Shown: positions 54,233-64,000 of the stretch, one piece after another
How positions within the stretch are numbered: the first letter of the stretch is position 1
How the letters are laid out: every line of letters begins with the position of its first letter
From: Medicago truncatula
Lineage: Eukaryota; Streptophyta; Magnoliopsida; Fabales; Fabaceae
Length of the DNA: 64,000 nucleotides
Direction: 5' to 3'
Assembly: GCF_003473485.1 (NCBI RefSeq)
Contig: NC_053043.1
Span: forward strand, 17,203,001-17,267,000
Program-made: the position numbers and the translations under genes
Notes under the pieces: generated by a model
Databases searched by the model: none
What the model was told of the DNA's origin: nothing
Seen by the model: only the letters and a program-made list of their open reading frames with translations

Positions 54233-57200
54233 ATTCATTGATAACAATAGAATATTTATATTAACACGAACAACGAACACGATATTGACACATATGCATT
54301 ATCGTTTGTAACAAAAATGAGGAAATATAAATATTAGATATAACCACATATGTTGATAGCGTGTTTGTTTGTTTTTTTTTTTTTTTTTAAGAATTTAAAT
54401 TAGCTCACTTAAATTAAAATTGGAGATAATCGAACCTGAAACCTTGATGATGAATATACTTACAGATCTTAAGTCAATATCAGCAGGCTAATCCAAGTAG
54501 GTTGATCATATGTTTTTGTTGAACATGAACATATATCTGGTATGAAGTGTCGGTAAAAATTAGCGGAGGCAAATATATTATATAATATATGTTGTAAGAA
54601 AGAAAATATGTACTGGTAAATAGTTTATTAATTTTAAGTGGGAAGAATTAGACTTATGAGTTGGTGTGAATGAGGGGATAATTACCAAACTTTGTTTAAT
54701 TTCAGTTTAATGGAAGTTGCCTAGTTGCTTTTCAACTTTCTTTTTGGCAGGTCTTGTTGGCCATCTTAAGAAAATGATTTGTAGGTAACACACAAGGTGT
54801 GCCACGTGTCAAGATCTTGACTCTGATACCTCATCAGTCATATTCCACATGAGCTCATATTATTTAGTAATGGTTAATTGGCTTGTGCGGCACATAATAA
54901 TAAATGTATCATCAAATAAGTTAGTTGCTATAAATATTAATAGGGTCTACTTTAGTTAGTTTAGGAAAAAAGCAAAGGATCCAATACAACCCTATAATAG
55001 GGTGTACAAAGATCATTAATTCAATAGAAATGAAATATTTGAAGTGACTGATTCATCCTCATCCCACATATTGAAGCGGGAGAAAAAATTAAATTGAATT
55101 TTAAAAATAGTGATATAAATACCATATGGTTAAGTACATTACATTATAATGAAGAAAAAGAAAATAGAACTTTAGGATCGATTTAATCGGTTAATAAAGT
55201 GAATTTTCATTAACTAACAAGATACAATCTGATTGAGCGGTAGTTTGAGTCTTTTAATTATATATTTTTACACAAAAAAAATCTCACTTATCTCCGAATA
55301 GAGGTTAATTAAGAGTTTATAGACAATACTCATGCTCATCAATTTAATAAGACTTTTGTTTTAAATGAGAAAATTGTGGTGTCACATATGATCTAAAGCG
55401 AATAATACATCAGAAACACAAGATAAAGAACTTTAGGTCGAAACATTATTTTAACTATGATGATAGAAATAGAACTATCCAACATGAGAGTCTAATTATA
55501 CGACAACCGACTAATTCAATTAATAAGGGGATTCAGCTCAATTCTACACAAACATAAATTCAAATTTTACTGTTGATGTGAGAACTTCGTTAATAAATAA
55601 ATAGATTTTCGGTACTCTTTGAGTTTTAAGACTTTCATCAAGCCTAAACGAGCCTCCAAAATCTAGTTAAGTTTGATTTTATAAGAAAAAGTAAATCCAT
55701 GTATGATGAGAAGTCAAACAATAGCAACGGTCCCATATTAAGCGATTAATAGCGGTTGATATTATTGCACCATCCAATAACCTTTTTTAGGTTGATTATT
55801 ACCTAACTATTAGCTCGTGGATTTTATCTAACACTGCAATTATACCGTTGCTTAACTTGGTGATTAATATATCATACTGGTCAAACAAAAACAAACTTGG
55901 TGATTCTTTGGAGATTTTGACAGTTATTTTTACATAATAGATAAATTATAATGTTTAAATAAGACAATTTTTCATTTTCGACACTTTTTTGTAAAGGGGA
56001 AAAAGACACCTGAGAAGGAAATGCTAATTAAGAAAATAATTGAATAAAATGAAATAAGACAAAAAAACATCACCATTACATTGAGAATGATGCTATATAG
56101 CACCACTATTTCATGTTGTAGTTGTGTGGGTTTGGATAAGATAGAAACACATACTTCTTTGCAGGAAAAAAAAAAGCATTTTTTTTTCCTTTCAAATTTA
56201 TTAAATAACTTATGTATTTCGTTTATATTATAAATTATATGTGTTGATTTTAATGAATTTGAAAAATAAATCTGTCTAATTTTTTTTTGATGGGGTGCGT
56301 CAGATTTATGCAATAGTGCAACGCATAAGCGAAATATGAGAAGTCCAACAATAAACTACATAGATGATTTCTCCTCCTCAAAAAAGTAATTTAATATCGT
56401 ATGATTCATTGGACCAGATATCAGTTATTAAACCGATAAAAAACAGATACTACACTTGATAACAAAGAAAATATATAGTTATATTTAATCATTTCAATGT
56501 TCTTAAATTATCCCTGAAGTCTATCTATTAGTTTATGAATGATGTATGTCTTTATGCTTCATATGTAGGAATTAGAAAAGTGACACATAAATGGAATGAA
56601 TGACACATACAAAATGGCAGAGAAAGGGACCCTAAAATAGGAAAGAAATTAGGTCCTCAAAGGAAAGGGATAGTCATCAGTGAGTGGTATTTTTCTTGGA
56701 TTGTAGTAAGGGCAATGGTGGTGGAGTAGTATGCAATTTTTGCTGTCCACATGCTACACCATTGCAACACATATTATTAAAGGCTTGAATTGAACCAAGG
56801 TTGGTAGGGTCCATATACAAACTCCAATTTTACTTAATATTTTTAGTAAAAGTTGTGTCACCAAACATTAATTTATATGAGTGGAATTCAGTGCCTTCAT
56901 ATGGTATCTAACTGACAAGGGTAACCGTCCTTGTTCATGAACAACAGTTCTCAAATACAACTCATTTGCAGCTACTGAATCAAAATTTGAAAATAGGGAT
57001 GACAGGGATTTTTTATGTTTAGTACAGCATATATAGTACTATAACTTAATTGAATATGATGCCAATAAAAACAAACTCAAGTAAATATTTTAAGATTTAC
57101 GCTAACAAATGCTCAAATGACACGTATTAAAGAATCTAGAAAAGATATTTTATGTTGAAAAATGAATTTTTTGAACTTTTTCGAAGTTGATTACACAATT

Positions 57201-57780
57201 TTTAATAAATACTACTTTTTGAAGTTTTTGTTAACATTTTCCATATTTTAAAATCTAAAATATCCTCTTTTTTTCTTTTCTTATTTGATATTCTTAAAAA
57301 GAAATTTTGCTTCTCATTTCTCATAAGTAAATTTTTTAAGTTAAAATGCTTTTTCTTAATTTATATTATATAAAATAAAATTTGTTTCTCAGCTTTTCAT
57401 AATTTCTTAAATAAATAATTATATTTCAACATTGATTCTAAAAATTAGATATTACCTAATAAGAGGAGAGTAATGAGAGCAACAAAGTCGCGTATATTGG
57501 AAGCGGTTAGTCTCTCACATCTAGTGACAAATTAATATTCGAATTCTAAGTAGGGAGGTGTCCACAATATTTAGTTTTCGTCAATGCATCAAATAATAAC
57601 CTATATATAAAGAAAATACACAAATTACTCCGAAGTATATAGATGAGACCACTCACATGTCTTACGGTTGGACCAATGGTTTCAATTCTCAAGTTCGAGT
57701 CTAGGGCTTAAAATATTGTAGGATTATAACATTTGAACAAAACAACTTTCAACTTCCCTTCAAGAAAAAAAAAGAAACTT
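54233..57780. other. Intergenic, no supported gene
   Basis: AT-rich DNA with poly-T runs near 54370 and 56170. No domain could be read in any open frame. A B-box-like AAGTTCGAGTCTAGG near 57690 hints at another SINE remnant. Confidence 0.5.
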
Positions 57781-57839
57781 CCCTTCAAGAAAAAACATCT
57801 TTCAACTTTGTGACCTCACCCGACCGAGGTTAACCATTT

Positions 57840-57907
57840 ATTTTTAAGTAGCCTATTGACTAGAAATTCACCGTGAAGATGTGGGGTGTCGGAGTTTGAA
57901 CCACGAT

Positions 57908-58006
<99 letters not shown>

Positions 58007-58045
58007 GCAATGTCCATATCAAACGAGTTAAACTTATGAAATACT
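57840..58045 (-). mobile_element. SINE with a long AT microsatellite between boxes A and B
   Basis: Flanked by GAGGTTAACCATTT at 57826-57839 and 58046-58059, a 14-base target duplication. On the minus strand the order is TAAGTTTAACTCGTTTGATA (box A region), CATTGCATAAT, about 93 bases of AT dinucleotide (57911-58003), then GGGATCGTGGTTCAAACTCC (box B region). The related SINE at 54106 has only a short ATATAT stretch in the same place. Confidence 0.85.
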
Positions 58046-58483
58046 GAGGTTAACCATTTTAAAACCCAGCAAAATTTTAAGATAAAAACTTAATTTTTAA
58101 TTATGGTTCAATTGATGCTCATCGTCCCCTCCCCTCCTCTCTGGTGTTCAAATGTTTTTCTAATTTTGAAATAGTATATGATTGTGAATATGTTTAGTAT
58201 ATGATTGTGAACATTTCCAAACATATTCACAACCACCAACATCAAATCCCTTAAGAATCAAAATGATATTAATGTCATGGACATGAAGTCAACAAACATG
58301 AATTATATGCAGTCTAATCTACACAAAATATGTTACGAGATCAGAATACACAAAAGGGCAAATCCGTAATATAAACCAAGTTAGCTAGGGATGGGATCTT
58401 GTTCAATCTATTTTTCATATAAATTGAAGAGCATATATTCCTAAAATTCAAAAATCAAAATTAAGAAAAACGTCACGTGGTAT

Positions 58484-58486
<3 letters not shown>

Positions 58487-58571
<85 letters not shown>
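58487..58571. repeat. Compound (AT)n(GT)n microsatellite
   Basis: About 65 bases of AT dinucleotide followed by about 20 of GT. No transposon context was recognised around it. Confidence 0.95.
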
Positions 58572-58599
58572 GAAGTAGATATGCCAAAAGGAGTATATA

Positions 58600-61500
58600 A
58601 TTATAAGCCACGTGTATGCACTAAATAAGGTCCACTTAATCTTAGGAAACTAGTTGTTCTTCTTAATTTTCAAAGTCCAACCCCACATAATACTTCCAAA
58701 CTTCAAGAAATGTATTTTTAATCCTAGTTGCAGGTTAACACAATTTTGATATCTAAAAATGCAAATTCGTCTACATTTATGAGTTAACATTCGATTTGTA
58801 AAACAACATTGATCACACTTAAATGTTCAAGTGATTAAATACGTTGGTAGATTTTATTTTTAAAATGTTTTTAAGTTGAAATAACAAAATCATTCTTTAT
58901 AACAGAAAAGTAATAAAATCACTCCAAATTTGTTAGTTGAATATGACATTGAATTATTACTCCAAAGGCTTCCTTCACATCCCTTCATTTTCTTGCTACT
59001 TACTCCATCCTATATTACTCCTTTTGACCTATTCTTTTCTTTATCATTTTGCACTAGCTATCCATTATTACTTTGTTTCATGGCATCACCCTAGAGAGCT
59101 CAACCCCATGAACTTTTTCCTATGAGAAAACAATCATGTTACCTAGGGGAGAAGGGGACCAATATAAAAGAGTTACATCTAATGATTCAAACCATGTGCA
59201 AGAATGAAATGAGTTGTTAAACTTTGTTCTTTATTGTAGAATTTTCATTTTTAAGTACATAGCTTTAGGATCTTCTCTTTTGTTAAGGCTGTAAGACACA
59301 TGCTCTTGAAGTACATTCCGCATGCTAGTTAGTTGGCTCCTTCTTATACAAGCTTTATTTATTAATTTATTTTCTCTTTTTTATTATTTTGGTCAAGACA
59401 CCTTACAAATTAAGCTGTATATTAAGAAGCCTCTCTATATAATACCAGTGACAATTTTTATTTTTATTTTTAAAAAGACTGAAATGAATTTATACTCTTT
59501 TTTTACAAAAAAATAAAAATAAAAATCATTGCTTTTCATTCACTATTAAAACTCCAAAAAGGGTAATCCACTATCATACGTTTACAAAGGAGGTTCGTGC
59601 TAGTTGAATTAGATGGATGGCTCATAATATAGTTATTTCTAATGCTCCACAAAAAGTTTTTCCATGTTGAGAGTTTCTTGTTTGCGTGCATTGACTTAAA
59701 ATAGCCAACGGATTACCTTACATGAAGAAGGGAATAAAAACCATTCATTCAACTTCATTGAATTAGAGATGGGTCTAACTCTATAAAATCGACTTATAAT
59801 GTGAGGATAATCCAATGTGAGACTCTTTAACACAACCCTCATGTCTAATATTCGATATTTGAAGCATGACCAAAGTGTTATGATAGCGAGAGATTCAATA
59901 ACAGATGAATCAATTGTTGGATCATGAGGAGAGTTCAATGATCATCTACATTAGATGAAAAGCGCCCATGCATGTGAGATGAACACCACATCTTAATTTA
60001 AAACCTTAAGGTATCGAGTTTATGGGTCATTTCACTTATATGTTGTTCAACCTCAAATGAAAGTTTTTTCGTCCACGTACACTTGCACTGTCGTTGTCAC
60101 GTGCACGTACAAAACACACCGCCTGACCAACATTCTCAAGAACACTTTTGACACAAGGAACCAATCAAACCCTTTGTCGAACCATTGGCTCTAATACAAA
60201 TGTTGGTTCATAAGAGGATCTCGAAAGATCATCCACATTGAATCAAGAGCAACCTTCACATTTCAAAGTAATGTGAGATTTCTAACTAATATTTACTACA
60301 AATATATCTTACATATGATATAATACAATCGTAGAATTTGGTTGGACCCAAACACAACCCCTTTAAAATTAGTTTCTCAAGTAAATATTATTTATCACTT
60401 ATGAACACATTTTTGAATATTATCTCATTCGATGTAACATTTTTAACAGATTTGATAGTTTTTACGAGGTCAAAATCGCGTTTAGCTTGGAAAATCCAAT
60501 CAAGGGGTTGGACCCGAAAAAATGAGGAGTGATATTTAATTTTGAAAGTTTTGGCCTCAACTGGGATTTGGTTAAGGACATGCTAACAAAGTTGTTTCTT
60601 GAAAGTGGCAAATTTGAGAGAAGGGGGAGCTTAACATTTGAAATAAATTTGTATCTCTTATATTTATGCAAGACATTGGTTAAGTAAATCATTATTCCTG
60701 TAGTCAGATTGTTCAGGTTTAGGAGACGATGAAAATGATAGCATCAAATGTTGCTAACTAGTAACTACAACTATAGTAGTGCATTTCAAGTAGTTCTTCT
60801 CTACTCATTTAATCTAAAGTTGTTTAACACCAAAAGAAATTAAAAAGTAAAAAAATCTCAACTTGGAATCGAAAAAAAATGCTCTTGGTTCGGATTTAGT
60901 TTTTCGAACCAGATTGTTAGAGTTTTCAGAAAATAAAATCCGAACATATACGATATGAAAAGTTGTGTCTTTCTTTGATGTCAAAGGTCTCTGTTGACCG
61001 TCATATAACCCCCACATAAGCTGCAATGCTATTGCAGTGGTTGTATGAACGGTCAACGATGACCATGACACCACATACACACCTAAAAGCTACCTAAAAA
61101 ACTACAGGGGGTCGTATGCTTAAAAAGCTTCAACATTATTATAATGTATTAGTCATATATCAATAAAATGAGTTGTTTTTATCTTTTTGTTTTTTTATTT
61201 CTGTTTTATATTTTTATTTGCATTTATTTTACGAATTTCAAAGCTTAAAATTGAAAAAGTTCTTGGAAAAGATCATTCCAGATTTTAAAATCCGGATAAA
61301 TCTGGAAAATACTAACAATGCTGTTTGGAACCAATAATCCGGACAAGGATATTTTCGGAAAAAAAATAGGGCGCGGTAGAAATCCATAGGGTGGGAAAAG
61401 TAATACTAAAAAATAAATTCTACTCAATTGCGATCTGCCATAAAAAATGGGCTTTGCCTATTATGCTTGGAAATTGCTGTTAAGACCCCCTAAAAATCTG

Positions 61501-61680
61501 AAAATGCTCATATCCACAACCATCTGTAGTTGCTCTGGGAAGTTAAGTTCTGATACTTCTACCTCTATTAACATGAACTAACTTTGTCTTCTTTTCGATC
61601 TTTGGCAATTCTTGTGTTAAGAAAAACAAACAAAATTCAAAATTCATAGGCTTAGTCTTTTAAAAAAATGCATTGATGCA
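58600..61680. other. Intergenic, no supported gene
   Basis: AT-rich. The 59760-60280 part has wording common in plant non-coding retroelement debris (for example CCATTGGCTCTAATACAAAT) but no defined ends. Open frames here show no domains. Confidence 0.5.
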
Positions 61681-61689
61681 ATTGAGGTG

Positions 61690-62060
61690 TTTATAAGTAG
61701 TGGAAGGTTTGAGTCCATTGGTTAGGAGTTTGGTCGCCCTGAGCATGCTGCAGAGTTAAGTTTTCGCTTTCTAGCTGAGAAATGGAAGGATCATATTCCA
61801 CCTGATTTTTTTCTCAAAGAAGCCTCAATAGATAAACCTTTGGAAGAAGATGTGTGCCACACTCACTTCACATTTGTTCATGATGGTGCAATGAGCACAG
61901 ACCCACCGTTAGTCTTAAAATATGAATGGTTCTGTCTGTGGTGATGTAACACTTGATGCCACTGATGAGGTCAATCAGGAAGCAGTTCTCCTTGCAATGT
62001 GCACCAAAACTTTTACTTCTAAAGTGATCATTTTCAGGTATCACTTCATGATTACTTATT
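61690..62060 (+). pseudogene. Unrecognised broken coding remnant
   Basis: From about 61735 a protein-like frame reads EHAAELSFRFLAEKWKDHIP, then PDFFLKEASIDKPLEEDVCH and THFTFVHDGAMSTDPP. After a one- or two-base shift near 61920 it continues NGSVCGDVTLDATDEVNQEA and VLLAMCTKTFTSKVIIF. The composition is clearly coding-like, yet the frame is broken and no start is visible. I do not recognise the protein. It may belong with the kinase fragment 900 bases downstream or be separate. Confidence 0.45.
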
Positions 62061-62930
62061 ATGCTTACATTCAGCTTGTGATATTTGATTTCTAAAGCTG
62101 TTAGTGAATTCTTTTGGATGAATGACTGATAGTAGCTATGAGGTTGATCTTACTCAGGCCCAACGTCTTGATGTATGTTGCATATTAAAGGCATGTTTGG
62201 TTCAAACAAATAGAATAATTTAAATTGAGTAAAAACTCTACTGATTTTGCTCTCATCCAAAAACAAGAAATGAGCCCTGATTCCAATAAATTTTTCATTC
62301 ATTCAACCCCTTTCACAGTAATGTTGATGTTTTATAACATTGTATCTTCAAGAAGATAGTGCATTTACAAGTTTTTAATTCAAGATTTAAGATCGATCAT
62401 AGTGCAGTTGCATTTGACCGAAAATCAATTCTTTTATGCTTTCTTTATGTCCAGTCAACAATTCTGTGTTCAGTAGTTATGACTTTTAGACTCTAGCATA
62501 TTTTGTGATCATCATATTATGCAACATAAAAAATAGTAATGATTTTGGAATGCTAGATAGATTCGATTATGATCAACATGAAGGAACCTTATACCTTATC
62601 CTCTATATTTTTCAAAACAGATTTCAACTTCATCCAAAAGTTCCTCCTTTCTGATTCTCTTGGTACATTTCTACACATTTTGTTCTTCTGTTTTCACTTA
62701 TTACATTAAACATCTATGCTGCTATGGAATTAAGATCATAATTAGAAACTCCTATGATAGTTCATAGGGATTTTGACGTCCAAAAACCTCCTGGTTGACA
62801 AAAGTTTTTATCTAAAGGTGCTCATTGAATTTAATCTTTATGATTCATTAATGTTCCTTGATAGCACATGGTGGTTATACTATTTGACGTGTTCATGTAT
62901 GTGGTATGACTTTTTATACTTTTGAATAGG

Positions 62931-63383
62931 TACGTGATTTCGGATTATCTCGAAGGAAGTACAATACGTACCTTACTCATAGAACAGACATGGGAACAGT
63001 AAGCTATCGTAATTTTTTATTAATCAATTCATTTTTTATATCCTCCTGATTGAATGTTCATGTTACATATTTTTCGGCCTCAGTGGATGGCTCCCGAAGT
63101 ATTGCAAAGTGAACTGTATGATGAAAAGTAAGCTTGTTATTCTTTGTATTTATTATTATGTTGCTACAAAATGAATGAATGATTAACACATTGTCGGATT
63201 CATTTTATAGGTGTGATGTTTTAAGCTATGGGGTCATCTTATGGGAGCTCTTTGCCAAGCAAAAACACTGACATTATGAATCCGACAATGAATCCATACC
63301 GAGTTATTTATCATGTTGGCGAGGAGGATGGTTGTCTGGACATTCCAGACAATATGGACCCTGACATTCAATAACAGAATCAT
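62931..63383 (+). pseudogene. Raf-like (CTR1/EDR1-type) protein kinase fragment
   Basis: Three partial exons. 62931-62999 reads VRDFGLSRRKYNTYLTHRTD and MGT before a GTAAGC donor. 63085-63128 reads WMAPEVLQSELYDEK before a GTAAGC donor. From 63212 the third reads CDVLSYGVILWELFAKQKH and then a stop. A shifted frame resumes with TMNPYRVIYHVGEE and CLDIPDNMDPDI. These are kinase subdomains VII-IX and the following helix of plant Raf-like MAPKKKs. The residues between GT and WMAPE are shorter than usual and the frameshift after AKQKH removes the rest. The glycine loop, catalytic lysine and HRD loop were not found. Not functional. Confidence 0.8.
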
Positions 63384-63389
63384 AGGCGA

Positions 63390-64000
63390 AAGGGTAACCT
63401 TTCTAAGTTCATCCCAGAGCTTGTAGTAGTTTGCATTATGAGGACCATGTTACCAGATGATTGCACACTAACATGAGAATATGAACCATAAGAAAGGGGG
63501 ATCACTTCCCCATATGGTACAAATTGACTCTATCGGATCAGGCACAGCGATGCCCTTAGGTTGAAAAATGCCTGTACAAAAATATTTAATCAAATTGAAA
63601 ATTGGAACCATGTTTTTGAAACAGTGAATTATATCAAATCATAAGATTACGAATAACAACTTAATAGCTTGAGATATATCATAATAATAATGTTCAATTC
63701 AATAATTGAGAGCTAGAAAATGTTTGGGGGAGGGGGTACACTATCAGCCTCACGAAACAAAATAAAAAGCTATACATCTTAAGTCAAAGTGAGGAAAGAA
63801 TTATGAAGCACTTACAAGACTAGGTGTGCCGCCGTGTCCGACACTCCTATGATACTCGTCAACACATGTTGGACAACCAAAACCGATATCCTAAATAATT
63901 TTTTCTTCTTCTATGCTTCGACACTACTAGAACGGTGTCCAACACTTATACAACACTCATATGAGCCGTGTCGGACAACTCAGATAAAAGTCTGAAACAT
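63390..64000. other. Intergenic edge of window
   Basis: No gene supported. Words such as GTGTCCGACACTCC and GTGTCCAACAC in 63820-63990 resemble the segment in MSI4 intron 3, suggesting a dispersed element cut by the window edge. Confidence 0.4.

Noticed and set aside
57816..58022. Minus-strand frame of alternating Ile and Tyr
   Set aside because: Translation of the AT microsatellite inside a SINE.
1..64000. CRISPR arrays, operons, rRNA or intact tRNA genes
   Set aside because: None seen. The tRNA-like box A/box B pairs found belong to SINEs, and regular spaced repeats are satellites, minisatellites or exon duplications.

Overview
This is a window of plant nuclear DNA. It is AT-rich, with long introns, many MITEs and SINEs, LTR-type repeats and long (AT)n tracts. 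Two intact and three broken genes of the nodule-specific glycine-rich protein type (a short hydrophobic signal exon followed by a Gly/Trp-rich exon) point to a legume close to Medicago. That species call is an inference from gene family and sequence style, not from a database match.

Layout. (1) 1-9623: a roughly 4.8-kb tandem segmental duplication. Each unit carries a decayed glycine-rich protein gene, an internally repetitive dispersed repeat, an intact intronless LITTLE ZIPPER-type gene on the minus strand, a SINE and a LINE ORF1 remnant. (2) 9624-15500: a third, broken glycine-rich copy with a MITE in its intron, a duplicated piece of the 3' end of the downstream MSI4/FVE gene, LTR-like debris, and a fourth, intact glycine-rich copy. 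(3) 16500-18340: a decayed mariner-like transposase. (4) 20463-27407 (minus): a complete 15-exon MSI4/FVE-type WD40 gene. (5) 27500-41200: repeat-rich DNA with several MITEs, two LTR-like blocks, a peroxisomal multifunctional protein fragment and a plant-mobile-domain gene with a premature stop. (6) 41507-41939: a fifth, intact glycine-rich gene. (7) 43176-53477 (minus): a 23-exon ALE2-like receptor kinase whose proline-rich ectodomain has grown by duplication of phase-1 exons. (8) 53500-64000: mostly intergenic, with SINEs, very long AT microsatellites and a broken Raf-like kinase fragment.

The working genes appear to act independently. The two LITTLE ZIPPER copies would restrain HD-ZIP III factors. 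MSI4/FVE is a chromatin adaptor. The ALE2-like kinase is a surface receptor. The glycine-rich proteins are probably secreted and nodule-related. The most unusual structures are the modular, apparently still-evolving receptor ectodomain and the set of differently decayed glycine-rich copies. In three places a paralogous copy or clean target duplications document a transposon insertion. Exon boundaries were read by eye from GT/AG sites, preserved reading frame and remembered family sequence; no alignment was run.
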